Positions 23,375 to 35,401 of a stretch of 64,000 nucleotides of DNA are shown here, in pieces. Within the stretch, counting starts at the first letter, position 1. Each line of letters opens with the position of its first letter. The notes beneath the pieces were generated by a model. It was not told the DNA's origin. It saw nothing but the letters and a program-made list of their open reading frames with translations, and searched no databases. This stretch comes from Phialocephala subalpina (taxonomy: Eukaryota > Ascomycota > Leotiomycetes > Helotiales > Mollisiaceae), in the NCBI GenBank assembly GCA_900073065.1, contig FJOG01000045.1, positions 161,954-225,953 on the forward strand, written 5' to 3'. Both the position numbers and the translations under genes were made by a program.

Positions 23375-24775
23375 GGTTCCCGGGATTCGGAATTGTAATG
23401 CTCGAGTCGATAACACGGTATGCTCAGAGTTAAGGAGTATCACAGGAGAGGTGGATGAAAATGACTATTGCAGGTAAGGACAAAGAAATCAGGAGGGCAG
23501 GCAACAACGTAGATAAGAAACGTCGGGCAAGCTTCCGATGGTGAGCCCTCGGAGGTGGGGGAGGAAAGCCACCAACCCCCTGAAACGAGGCAAACGAGGC
23601 AACCGAGTTGCACTTCAGCCGGCGACTATTCAGGAAGGTAGCTTTATTAGCAAAACAGGAGCTGCATAGGGGATGAACGACATCCGCTTATCTCACATGT
23701 CAACCTTGTCGATCGCTTTATGGACCAAAGAGATTCAACCAGTGTGCAACTCTTGTTTCACATGACGGCTGAGCCATACGGTCGGGAGCAACCACCCACT
23801 AAATCTTGGATCAATTTGCGACAACCGCGTATGCCAAAACACTTCTGGGACAGTGAAGTCCGATGTTTGTGATTCAGGAAATCCGTCCTTGATCAGTCTT
23901 GCTTATCTAGGATATAGATTGGGAGTCAGTGCTGATGGAATTTGGCACGTGTCAGATCTCCAGTAAGTCCCAGCAAAGTAAGGTACCTAATGTTCCGTGC
24001 AGAAAAGCGTCTCATCTTTATATTTCCATGCGAATAGTTTGGCGGCATTCGGGAGTTAATTGGTCGAGGTAAGTATGACTAGCAATATATTTTCGAATCA
24101 TTTCAGTTCGGATGAATAACTCTAAAACCAGGCAAACTGCCTCGTGATTGCATTACATATTCAAGCTTTTAAACGAGGTTAGCCGTATAGTAGTTATATC
24201 TACTAAGTTTCTCCACCTCCCATCCATCTCCCCTTTCTTAACCTCCAAAAGCTGTACAACTTTTTTTAAACACCCTTTTTTTCGCATATCCCGACTCCAA
24301 AACACTGAACACGCCTATCCTCTTAACCCCCCCGCTGTTGTTGCAAATAATACACAACTCTATGCCTTAGCCAAAATGTATAAGGGGGACAAAAAACAAC
24401 CCTTAAAGTACGAAGCGGAAATACGCAGATAGGCTGAGGTACTCTGGGGATATGTTCTGGCTGGCAGAGGTTGTGGACGTACAGTGGTAACAGATTTGGG
24501 ACTTCTGGCCTAGGGAGCTGCGCTCGTTAATAGTTGACCATTTCTAGTCATATAATTAATTTGACTGCGCCTCTTAAATACGGTAAGCAAACCTGAGCCG
24601 AGCCTGAGCTAAGGAGGTGCTGGTCACGTGAGTATAAGGGTTGGGAACCGTGGACAATCCGGTGGAGAAACATATGTTTCGGCTGCGATTGCTTTGGACT
24701 CATCTGCGATACGACGGAATTTCTCGGAAATATTTGTGCTTGTTTCAGCATTTCATATAGCAACTTTGCTATTAG
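23375..24775. other. Intergenic, gene-poor transition to AT-rich DNA
   Basis: Upstream region of the GTPase gene, then sequence of falling G+C. No gene, tRNA or repeat was recognised. Confidence 0.5.
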
Positions 24776-25800
24776 ATTGGTCAATAATATTATTAGTCTA
24801 ATATTTTATACTTATAATTAATTATTACAAGTTCTTTATAAGTGGAAATATAGAGTCTTAATTTAAATTTAAGGATTAATAATATTAAATTATCTCTAGA
24901 TATATTTTCTAATAACGAGGTATTAATTATATAATCCCTTTATTATAAATTTATAAGATTTGAATTTCTTTTAAATATATTAATTCTTATTGGCGAAATT
25001 ATTGGAATCGATTATTATTTTATTTTATTATTAAACAAAAAATTAATATTTTTTAATTTGGAATTAAATTATATAAATTATATTTTATTAATTCCTTTTA
25101 ATTTAATATATAAATATTAATATAATAAATATAATTTTTGATATATATAATAAAAGTTTATTCAAATTTTTTATTTAAATTATAATATATTTATTAAAAT
25201 ATTTGAAAATAAATAATTATTATTTATATTAATAATAAAAATTAAAAAAAATTCTTTTTCTAATAAATTTAAAATATTTATTATTTTATTTATTATAATA
25301 TTAATTTTATCGAAATTATAAAAATTATAATTTAAAATATTATATTTATAAAAAATAATTAATAAATTTTTTCTTTGAATAAAATTCTTATATTTTATTA
25401 TTATTAAAAATTATTTATAATATATTAGAAAATTATTTTTATAATAATTTAATTCGAAATTCTTAAGAATTTATTTAAATTTTTAAAAAATATTATTAAA
25501 ATATAATAAAATTAAAATAATAAAACTTTAATTTCTATTTAATTTAATTAATTAAAAAATTGAAAATTAAATTATTATAAATTATATAATAATTATAATT
25601 TAAAATTTAATATATATAATTCTCGAAACTTTAAAAAAAATTTAAGAAATTATATTCACTTTCTATTATAATAAGATCTTAAAATCACATGAAATTTTAA
25701 AGTAATTTTTAATTAAGAAATAAAAATATTATAATTTAATTAATTATATTATAAATATTAACCTTAGAATAAAATATTTAATTTACTTGAGACTTAGAAA
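24776..25800. repeat. Nearly pure A/T block (RIP-type AT-rich island)
   Basis: About 1 kb composed almost only of A and T, with G and C nearly absent and no open frame. Borders are sharp: normal composition returns near 25800. The block resembles AT-rich islands left when repeats are mutated by RIP in ascomycetes. No LTR, inverted repeat or coding fossil can be read in it, so its origin is not known. The origin by RIP is inference from composition. Confidence 0.75.
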
Positions 25801-26266
25801 GACTTCGAGTTAAGAAGGACTTAGAGTTTGTTTCGGACTAGGAAGGGTGCCTACGCCCCCTACAATATACATAGAGAACCGTAGTAGAGATCACGGGACA
25901 AATCACGTGGTTGGAATATAGTGCCAAGACTAGGAATGCGTTCCGTAGAAAGCAGAGTTCTATATAATTAGATAGGTTTTCTTTAGATAAAAGCTCTATG
26001 CTTAACTCAAATAAAGTAACTCAAATAAAGTATCTCATACTTACTTTAGTAACTCAACAACTTGGAACCCCCTTCTTGATTAGTGATAGTACTCTTGTTT
26101 TACACCCAAACATCAGCTTGCTCTTACAAGACAACACCAGACTTTTAAGGTACGTTACATGAGTACAACTCAGGGATTGCTCAGTGTACTCAGGTAGCTC
26201 AGGTGAGCTGGGTGAGGAGAGGGTGAGCCGAGAGTGATTAGCGCCTGAGTAGAAGCGGCGAGTTTA
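25801..26266. other. Possible LTR remnant, unassigned
   Basis: Moderately AT-rich stretch with a short tandem AACTCAAATAAAGT unit near 26000-26025. The look is that of a decayed LTR, but no partner copy, terminal TG/CA pair or target duplication was found in the window. Confidence 0.25.
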
Positions 26267-26887
26267 CTAACTGACCTTGGGATGAAGAGAAAAAAAGTTG
26301 TGTTCAACTACCAAAGTTGGATGGACCAGGATCTCGTCCCCTTCGCTTTGCTGTTTCTGTCTTATCTTTTCCCGTAGAGGATCTAGCTCGTTCTCCACTT
26401 CCCGAATCAGGAAGTCCAATCTCTCCAACCTCAAGTTACTTCCTTGACAAGCCTCCCAAAGTGTGTTGCTCCTCTTCTCTGGCTTGAGCACCTCCTTCCT
26501 CCGCTTTCCGCCCCAAAACTCACACCGGGCGGCCCTGAAAGAAGGTTCTTTCCAGAAGATATACAGGCGAGTTTGAGAAGCTCTGTATGCGATATTCGTT
26601 TCTTTATGGGCTAACAGGTCCTCATCGACTTTTTTCTTCCGAACCTTTCGTTCCTTCTTGAGCCTATTTAGACATTCTGGCAAGGTCTCCCATGATCCAT
26701 GTTAATATTCATATTCAGGGGGAGGGTCGTTACGATCGAGATTTCGTTCTTTATATTTGTTGAACATTTTGCACAGTGGTTCTTGCTTGATGATTGAGAA
26801 GATATTAGACTTTTTGTTGCATGTTGTGTAAACTTCTACGATGTGGTAGATGTCACCATGACGTGTTGTATATTGACTAGGTTCCAA
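26267..26887 (-). pseudogene. Coiled-coil family member 1, broken by an in-frame stop
   Basis: The minus-strand frame runs from 26887 to 26267 with one TAA at 26702-26704 between PPPEYEY and HGSWETLPECLNRLKKERK. The frame is the same on both sides, so a single CAA-to-TAA change would explain it. The downstream part is a Lys/Glu/Arg-rich coiled coil ending LRLERLDFLIREVENELDPL. It aligns by eye with members 2 and 3 (27.0-27.6 and 34.3 kb): a shared pattern ET-x4-L-x-RL-x2-ER-K, then a K/WE-A-x3-Y stretch, then a RLERLD-type end. The membrane segment found in the other members was not found here. No ATG is present near the 5' end of the frame, so the start is unknown. Function unknown. Confidence 0.5.
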
Positions 26888-26982
26888 GTGGTATTAGGTA
26901 AAAACGAAAACACCTCCCAGCTGAGTCTCAAACTTTGATACCTCAACGGATTTGACTTTACATAAGCAGCCGAATGAGACTC

Positions 26983-27630
26983 TCATTCTAAATCTAGAAT
27001 GTCTTTCTCATACACCTCTTCCCATCTTCCTCCACTTTCCCTTTCCATTTTCCTGTCGAATTCTGTTTGCAGCTCCGAAATCTCGGCCCAAAATCTCTCG
27101 CCCCTCAATCTCCTCTGGTAGATCTCGTTGGTTCTCTCTTCTTCTCCATCGCCTCGTCTCTCGCCTTCCTCCATTTGTCCGTCCATTGGCCACCAAACGC
27201 CTCGTACCTCGCCTTCGCGGCATCATAACCGATACATGCCTCCTTCCACGCGAACCAGTCGTTATTGATCTGCTTTTCGAGATCTTTCCTCTCCTGTCTC
27301 AGCCTCTCCAAACTCTCCTGTGGCGTCTCTTCTGAATTTCGGCCCCGAATGGCCCAAGCCTCCATGGCCCTCATTTTTTCTTCCCAAAGTCGAGCCTTAT
27401 CGTCTTTGTGAGCTTGCTCGGTTTTTGCAGTACCACAGTTCCAACCCATCAAGTAATTAGGTACCAAAGCAAAATAGTCCGCAGAAGAGGGTGGTGAGCC
27501 ATGGGAGACACCAGGGAGAGACCTGAAGCTTCCAAGCATATTCTGATTGGGCAATTAGCATTCTAGCCAGGCCGAGACCTGTAAAGAGGCAGAGGGAGAA
27601 AGTCAAAAGAGCCGCATCGTCGTCAGTCAT
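26983..27630 (-). pseudogene. TM plus coiled-coil family member 2, frameshifted
   Basis: From ATG 27630 the minus strand encodes two hydrophobic segments (FSLCLFTGLGLARML and WLTTLFCGLFCFG) and meets a stop near 27457; in another frame the sequence continues from NYLMGWNCG into a charged coiled coil (ESLERLRQERKDLEKQINND, then KEACIGYDAAKARYEAFGG) to about 27150, where the frame shifts again into IYQRRLRGERFWAEISELQT and ends at 26983. The same order, two membrane helices then coiled coil, is seen in member 3 at 34.3-35.2 kb, which supports reading the pieces as one former gene with at least two frameshifts; an unrecognised intron could replace the first. The copia element starts 263 bp upstream of its ATG. 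Confidence 0.5.
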
Positions 27631-27893
27631 CGTGAATGGTTTGCGTTGTGATATGATACGGTTCAAGTCGAGAGTTGTGGAGATGTTGAAGTCGAGGGCA
27701 GTTTGATAGATGTTAGAAGACTTTATAAGTTGTGTGCTGATCGAGATTATTATCTCCAGTCGTGGCGTTTTACGAATGGCCTACTCGTAGGATCATTCCA
27801 AGTAGAGATTGAGTCCCAAACTTCGATTTTTGATAAATTAGGTGTTAATGTAACTGTCTCGCTCATCTCGAATGGAGAACTGGTGAACCTCAG

Positions 27894-28094
27894 TGTGGGT
27901 ATAACAAAGTAGTCACGTGTAGCACTAGGCTGCACTAGTACTAGCGCGAGACGAGCCAGAGTTAGAGGATATAACCCTCCAACTTTATGCTTTACTTTTA
28001 TTATAATATAATTAATTTACAAGCATACTAAGACTAAGACTCTTACGTGCTTCTGGCCTATTACATGTAATAGGTATCCCTGGTGATACCAACA
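27894..28094 (+). repeat. 5' LTR of copia element 1
   Basis: 201 bp, begins TGTGGGTAT and ends ATACCAACA, short imperfect terminal inverted repeats. Differs from the 3' LTR at nine sites, all transitions. Preceded by the target duplication CTCAG. Confidence 0.93.
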
Positions 28095-28151
28095 CTAATT
28101 AGTAGTTATTCACTTAACTACGGAGCAGCTAGGATTATCTAGAAGAGGCTA

Positions 28152-28177
28152 TTACAAAGGATCGCTATCCTTTGTAA
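28152..28177 (+). other. Perfect hairpin in the leader of copia element 1
   Basis: Arms of 11 bases, TTACAAAGGAT and ATCCTTTGTAA, with a CGCT loop, 57 bp downstream of the 5' LTR. The position, between LTR and gag, is where retroelement leaders carry primer-binding, dimerisation or packaging structures. The function is inferred from position only. Confidence 0.6.
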
Positions 28178-31100
28178 AACGCGCTAGAAAAGGTTTACGT
28201 TGCGCCCCTGGATATTATCGGATTACAAGAAGTTTTACTTCCTGCGGAAATGAGACTCTGGCGTTGCGCAAACTTCAAGGACTCGAATAAATAACTAGCT
28301 GGGTTATTATACCTATTGTTTGACTTAAGTCTGCGTTTATCACGCAAAATAACTACGTCTACGGAAGACTTAATTAACCAACTAGCTAGGTTACTATACC
28401 TATTGCTTGATTAAAGCACCGTTAAAGACTTTGCGCTTTTTATTACCTAATACGACTCGAACCGCAACCGTAATACTTTAATATATTAACCTTTTAATAA
28501 ACCTTATCTTTCTTTTAACTAAACCTAAAACGAACTTATTTACACGCCAAGATGATATTAGAACTAGACTTAGAATCAAAGTACGATTATAACAAGGCAA
28601 GATGGGGAAAGTATTTCGACCTTATAAAGCAAACCATCGACAAGAAATAAGCTAATGGATTTATCTTGTTTATAATAGAGACCTATAAGAGAAAGGATTA
28701 CATAAATAATATACTTTGGGAATATTTCCGAGAGGATTTCAAAGTATAAACGACGAATATATTCTTATTAGCAGAGACTAAGCTTATTAAAGACCTACGA
28801 GATTTCCTACGCCATAACGGAGTGTTTATTGCTACGGATGGACATCCAGTTTCTAAGGAACTAGAAAAGCTTATCTATAATAACGAATATTATAAGTAAA
28901 CAAAAAAGAAATCGAGGTTTAATTAAAGAAAGAAAAAAACAAGTTTAACTCATGATATTATCCAAAATACGCTTTAAAGTACGCCTAAACTACGCCAATT
29001 TAAGCTACTCAAGTTACGCTATTCCAATAAATTACGCCATTACCTCAGAGTAGGCTATTACCCCAGAATGCGCTATTTCCTCAAGACGCGCTATTACCGC
29101 AAGACACGCTATTACCTCCTCACGTACTTCCTTAAAACGATTAGAAGTCTTTTAACCTTAATATGTCTCTTTACCCCGTATACTCCCAACCTACGAATTA
29201 GCACCCTGTTTACCCTTAATCTACGAACTAGTATCTTGCGAACTAATACTCTACTAACTAGCACCCTACGAACCCTTAATTTCCGAATTAATAGCACCCT
29301 TATTAATCATATGCGAATAATAACTCTAATAATAGCTTTTACCCTCGGTTACCCGATAATTATTAGCAGTTAAGCTAATAGCAAAATTAACAAAGTATAT
29401 CTATTAAAGTGATTATAGACTTAATGAAAATCTATATTAACGATAACAAGAAATACGGTAGTAAACTATATGATATTCTCGACGTCAAGTTATAAGTTTT
29501 TCGCGATTATTATCTTAAGGTTAAACTTCCGGAAGAATAATATAGTAACGCGTTTTCGGTTATACTTATTAATCGCGCAAGTTCATTTTACTACGATAAG
29601 ATTACGGGCTATAATTATGATTTTAAGACGATAATAGAAATGATAAAGATATACTTTGAGACGGAGGAAAACCGATAATTATATATATCCTTATGGAGAG
29701 AGATTACGCTTCCACGAATCGTTACGACACACCCATCGAAAACTAAGTTAGAGTATTTATAATTACTCTTTGATTAACTCCAAAAGGTTTAACGCGGTTT
29801 ATCAAAAGAATATTAGGTAGAATATAGCCTATGAGACTAAGTTATTAGCGCTTATAGGGGGGTTAAAAAGTATAATCTCGCATTATACAAGCCCACTAGC
29901 ATATTCGAGGGTATATATGCTAAGTTACGATTAGTAGTCGATATGGCAATGCGTTCACGTAAAGTACTATAATACACTATAGACTCGACGCGTTAGCGCC
30001 AAGAAGATAAGAACAAACATAATAATTACGATGAGTACGGCCAAAACTAGATTAATTGCATATATAAAGGACGTGGACGAGGATAAGATAAAGGAGGATA
30101 TCGAGACAAAGGAGGCTCTCGAGGTGGATATCGCGGAAACCATAGATATTAAAGAGGGTTATAACAAAAGAAGTGCTATATTTGCGGCAAAGTAAATTAC
30201 TAGTCGATTAGATATACGATAGAAGAGTAATAGCAAGCTTATACGAAGTTCCGATAATACGCTTAGTATATAATAGACCGTGAGATCATAATAACATTCT
30301 ATTAGAGTTTCCTCGCTTAGTGCGAAGGTGTAAAAGGTCTCTCGGAAGATAATAAATTGTTAGAAATAAACTAATTGCTATTAAGTATAAAAATCGAGGG
30401 AAAAGGCGAAAACTTCCTTACGGAACTTAGAGAAATCGATAGTATAAACACGGTGGCTATTCTGAACGATTAATTAACGCGCCACGTTATTACGGGAGAG
30501 GATATATTCAATAGTTTATTACTATAACAAATTAGGGAGCACTTAGCGTTTACCTTCGAAGACTAATATTTATCCGGAGTTTTCCAGGGCATTATGCCAG
30601 ATAGCGGAGCTGCCGGAGTATTAACTGCGGGCTAATCACAGTTTCTGGCGCTATAAAAGCTAAATACTCGTGTTAAGCTAAATACGTTTATAGTTAAAGC
30701 TTATAAGATTCGCTTTGGAAAGGAGATTACTTTATCACAAGGAATTATCCGAGTTATTACCCCACTAGGAGTTATCGTATTTCACGTTATCCTAGCAAAT
30801 ATACCCTTTTTGTTTTATATTTAAGATATAGACACTATGGGTATTAAACTCGATAACCTTAAAAACGTTTTAATTTAAAGATATAAAATTATCCCGGTTA
30901 TACGCAAGTAAGGCTACCCATGGATATTACTATATTAGCAAGAGTAAAGTTTAACTTGGAGTCACCTTACTAAGACCGAATTACGCTAACTACATTAGCG
31001 TTTTGGCTACCTATTAGTTAGACGCTTACTAAGAGTTTTTTAGCGAGCTAGCTATAACGTAAATACTAAGCATATTTAGTATCTCACAAAGTACTATTAT

Positions 31101-32289
31101 TACTACCAAATGCATAAATAATCACCTAGCAAATTCAAGTTTATTTTATAAAACGATTACGAATTTAATTACTTGGTTATTATTAACGTTTTACACTTAA
31201 ATAATCGATCGGTTTTATAGGTAATTAACTCGTTTATAGCTTTTCAAGTTGCTAGATTTTTGAAGGATATATTTGTAAAGAACGCGTGGGATACTCTTTG
31301 CGTATACTAGATTAACACGTATTAAGGACTACCTAATTATATTATACATAATGCTAAAAAGAATTTCTCGTTTATAAAGTTTTGATAATACGCGAAATTA
31401 ATGGCAATTTAAATTAAGGAAATACCCGTTAAAGCTTATAATAGCGTAGGAAAGATAGAAAGATATTACGCGCTATTACGACGAGTTTACGAGATTATTC
31501 GAGACGAGCTAGTTTCCGAGTAGGTTAATAAGGAAATCGTTTTACAAATGGCAATTAAGGCTATTAATAACTCCGCTAGACCTAATGGTATCGTACTTAT
31601 ACTACTAGTCTTTGGAGTATATCCTCGGATAACTAGTAAAAACGCGCTATTACCATTAGTTATTAAAAGAGCTAAGGCAATTCGAGTGGCTATAAAGGAG
31701 GTGCGCTATCTTTATGCTAAACGATAAGTTACTAACGCGCTCGCTCTACGAAACGGTCCAAAAACTAAGCCTACGCTAAACTTATTAATCCTATCGAATA
31801 TACGCGTCTAGCGTGAGAAAAGTAGGTAAAAGGGACCATATAAGCTACTAGCAACTAGCGGCAAGATATGCATAATTAATATACCTTACGGACCAATAAA
31901 CTTCTGATTTACGATTATTAAGCCGTATTACTAAGAGTATAAGCAAGACGATAACAAGGAGATCTTTAAATTTTCCCCGCCGGAACTAGTAAAGGAGGAA
32001 AAGCCATTAGTTAAGCGCCGCGGCAAAAGACGACTAAAAAAGTCGCGCAATAAGAAAGGTATACTTAACAAGGAAATACGTCGGAATAATCGCCAAAACT
32101 TTGCAAAAAATAGCGATAGCGAGGACTTCGACGACGTGTTTATTGCTACTACCGGAGGAGATAGTATTTCTATAACCTTTATGATAAATAAAGAGAAAGC
32201 TAATATAAAGCTCTCGTTAAAATTACGGAACAAAGGTAAAATTACTACTCCCAGAGCACCGTTCAAGGCTTTGCAAAAGCAGGAAATAG

Positions 32290-33790
32290 ATGGATTAACT
32301 ACTAGAGGAGTTTTTAATCTTATCGAATTTAACCCCGCTAAGTACGCTAACATTCGGATTTTTAATTTAAGATTAATTAACGAGATTAAGGGTAAAATTA
32401 CTAATAGCCCTTACGAGAAATCCAGACTAGTTATTCAAGGATATAACAACAAAAGAAAAGAGGTAATCCTCACGTAATTTCCAATAATCTAAAGAGCTAA
32501 TTAACAAGTTATTATAGCGCTAGCATTAACTTTAGCTTAACTTCCTAACAAAAAAATTAGAATATAACTTCGCGATATCACTTAAGCTTATACGCAATTT
32601 ACGACAAATATCTAACGATTTATATTGGCGCGACTTCCAAAAGAGGTTTGTAACTTATACTTATTAAGCACGATTATAGTAATCTTAAAGCCGTTATATA
32701 GCCTTACTAAGGCCGGAACACATTAGTAAGCTACGTATCATAAGTACTATTAAGAGAAGCTATTAATGGTCATGTCTACGTATAACCCTTACTTCCTAAT
32801 TACGACCACGAAAAACGCGTTTAGAGTTATTAGGATACAAATAAACGATACGCTTATCTTAGTAAATAAGGAATTCTCGAATTTTAAGTAGGACGAACTT
32901 ACTAAAGCCAAGTTCTTAGCTAAGCCAAAGGAGGCCCTAGCACCGGAAACCCCATTGATCTTTAATAGTTATATTTTAACTAAGTACGAAAATATAGTCA
33001 AGTTACGGCAAAAGGAGTAAGGCAAGAAGATTAAGCTAGTAGATATTAAGTCTATGAACTTTTAAGACGAGTATCGAGAATAACGTGCTCGAGGAGCTTA
33101 TATTGCCATAATCTGCTAACTAGAGGCTATGTTTGATTTGTTTATTATTGCGTAACACCAAAATCCAACTAAGGAAGATATCGCCGCGCTAAACAAGAAA
33201 TTAGACTAGCAGATTAAGAATCTCGACTAAAGACTTAAGTATATCGCATTAAACTTATTTATAGCAAAACTCTTCGTTTTTATCGATAGATTATTCGCAA
33301 ATAACAAAGATTTTAGCTCTTAGATTAAATATGAAATTATTCTCGCGAATAAAAGCTAGCTAAATAATAAGGAGTTCGAGATTAAAGGAAACTTTATCTA
33401 TTATAGTTCGACTAAAAGTAAAAGAGTTACCAGAAGCGTATTAGCTTTAGAGATATACGGTATAGTAAGAGGAGTTAATATAGTAATTATAATTGGGATT
33501 ACTATTAATATGATTATAAAGCAACTTAGCCTCCCGGAGATCACGATAATCGTTTGCATGGACTCTTACTCGCTGTACGAGTGCTTAGTCAAGCTGAGAA
33601 TAACAAAGGAAAAGCGCCTTATAATCGATATTATGGCTCTCTGCTAATCGTATGAGCGTAGGGAGTTACAGGAGATTCGATAGATTAATGATCAAGATAA
33701 CCTAGCCGACGCGATAACGAAATTTACTCCCAATAAGGCTCTCGAGAAGTTCTTAGATACTAACTACCTTAAGGTACGAATGGAAGGATG
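32290..33790 (+). pseudogene. Fossil reverse transcriptase and RNase H of copia element 1
   Basis: Reading mainly one plus-strand frame gives copia RT and RNase H landmarks separated by stops: EFNPAKYANIRIFNLRLINE and YEKSRLVIQGYN at the RT start, then VFIDRLFANNKDFSS-stop-IKYEIILANK, SSTKSKRVTRSVLALEIYG and DSYSLYECLVKLRITKEKRL in RNase H, ending LDTNYLKVRMEGWVKRGE. In copia relatives the stops fall at Gln or Trp positions. Longest uninterrupted piece is about 110 codons. Confidence 0.85.
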
Positions 33791-34073
33791 GGTAAAAAGA
33801 GGAGAATAACGCGGTAGGAAGTGGTAGAAAATAGAAGTAGAAAAGTGGTTTTTGCGTTATGTTTTTGATGTTTTTGAGCGATATAATTGCCTGATTGGTT
33901 AGGCTAAAAATGGGGGAAATCCCCCTATTTTAGCCTGATATTTGAGGCATAATACCGGAATATCAGCGAGTTTTACGTATTAATGGCATACGGTAAGAGA
34001 GGAGGATAAACGCGATAGTCTAATGAGATTAGTTACGCTAGTAGGTTTCTTTTTATAAAGAAAGAACTGCCAG

Positions 34074-34274
34074 TGTGGGTATAACAAAGTAGTCACATGT
34101 AGCACTAGGCTGCACTAGTACTAGCGCGAGACGAGCCAGAATTAGAGGATATAACCCTCTAACTCTATGCTCTACTTTTATTATAATACAATCAATTTAC
34201 AAGCATACTAAGACTGAGACTTTTACGTGCTTCTGGCCTATTACATGTAATAGGTATCCCTGGTGATACCAACA
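34074..34274 (+). repeat. 3' LTR of copia element 1
   Basis: 201 bp copy of the LTR at 27894, followed by the target duplication CTCAG (34275-34279). A purine-rich AAAGAAAGAA lies just before it at about 34058-34067, a candidate polypurine tract. Confidence 0.92.
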
Positions 34275-34307
34275 CTCAGAAAACCTCCTTCTCACCTAGT
34301 TCAGTCG

Positions 34308-35219
34308 TCACCGCGCCTCCTTCAACATCTCCTCCCGCACTTCCTCAATCTCAATATCCAACCTCTCCACTCTCAACTGCCTCCTTTGATAAACTCTGTG
34401 CAGTAGCCTATACTTCTTCTCCACCGCATTAGTAGTACTTTTGCACTCCTTAGCCATAGATTTATTATCATAGTGAGTTATCCAGAGGGCGTGAGCATCG
34501 CTGTGGTCGAGCATTGCTTCCCTCCATTCTAGCTGGTCTTTGGTTATTTGCTTCTGGGTCGCTTTGCGTTCGCTGTTTAGCCTTTCCAACTTTTGCTGTA
34601 AGGTTTCTGGCTCCTGGCGCTCTGGGATCTCTTCCGGTGGTTGGGGATTTGGTCAAGTCGAGACGAACATTCTGTCTTGCTCCTAGACCTAGTCTCCGTG
34701 TCCGTCCCCTTTTCCGAACTCAGGCCTCGACCTTTACTCAAAATTTCAGCCTTCTCAGCCTCTTTCCTCCTATTCGCCTCCCAGACTATTTTCTCGTAAG
34801 GCGTCCCACGTCTCGGTTCCCAAATCTGCCTCTTGATCTCGCCTTCAGTGAATCTACACGTATACGCTCCACCCAGCTGCCATCAGACAGGTCATTAAGT
34901 CAGCTAGCTGATATCAGTACTGATGACTGATCATTCAAGAGCCAGTCAGTTGATCACTTTCGTAACTGACAGCCAGTCAGTAGGCCATTCTACTCAAATG
35001 ATTAAGGGCCGACTGGCTTATTGACCACCCTGGCTGCCATGCGTACCAGAATGTCCCATAACAATTAAGCCTATAGAGAAGTAGCTCGAGTGCAGAGAAG
35101 TGCCAGGGAGTATCAAAGGCAAGCGCTTGGATAGCTAGTACGACAAGTAGGAAGAAGCCTGCTCCGCAGGCGGTGCCGAGACCTTGGGCGCGGGTGATGG
35201 CAAATCGTTCAATTGCCAT
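34308..35219 (-). pseudogene. TM plus coiled-coil family member 3, fragmented
   Basis: From ATG 35219 the minus strand encodes a membrane region (GTACGAGFFLLVVLAIQAL and FSALELLLYRLNCYGTFWYA) that aligns closely with member 4. After a likely intron around 34870-35030 a charged stretch begins at FTEGEIKRQIWEPRRG, and in a neighbouring frame IPERQEPETLQQKLERLNSE leads into the coiled coil that ends RRQLRVERLDIEIEEV and a stop at 34308. The frame change near 34640 may be an intron or an indel; I cannot decide, so I list the gene as probably broken. It ends 34 bp from the copia 3' LTR. The spacer near 34900-34985 has several CAGTCAGT-like repeats. Confidence 0.5.
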
Positions 35220-35401
35220 TGTGCTTTGCGACAACATTCGGAGATCGAAAAAGTTTGTGCAAATGATAGCAAACCATTGTCGTCTGCTCGATGCTTTAAT
35301 TTGTGGTCGTGAAATATCGAAAGGTCGTGTATTAGTCGAGATAGGAATCGTGACGTGTCTTCTGCTCCACGTTGGAACGCTCCGAATTTAGTTCCCAAAC
35401 T

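Larger units (their letters stand above)
27894..34274 (+). mobile_element. Ty1/copia LTR retrotransposon, RIP-inactivated (copia element 1)
   Basis: 6381 bp element with two 201 bp LTRs (27894-28094, 34074-34274) and a perfect 5 bp target duplication CTCAG at 27889-27893 and 34275-34279. Plus-strand fossils occur in copia order: gag-like sequence with a Pro/Gln/Asn-rich tract (28.6-29.4 kb), a zinc knuckle core CYICGK (~30175), the protease core MPDSGAAGV (~30600), integrase (~30.95-31.9 kb), reverse transcriptase (~32.3-33.1 kb) and RNase H (~33.25-33.75 kb, with SSTKSKRVTRSVLALE and DSYSLYECLVKL). Integrase before RT defines copia. All frames are riddled with TAG/TAA, mainly where Gln or Trp is expected, so it encodes no working protein. 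It lies inside the tandem TM/coiled-coil gene family. Confidence 0.93.

Noticed and set aside
24148..24432. Plus-strand 94 aa frame before the AT-rich island
   Set aside because: Low-complexity composition, no domain, no splice partners; probably chance.
29068..29373. Arg/Thr/Leu-rich protein of 101 aa
   Set aside because: It is another frame of the repetitive Pro/Gln/Asn-rich tract of the fossil copia gag.
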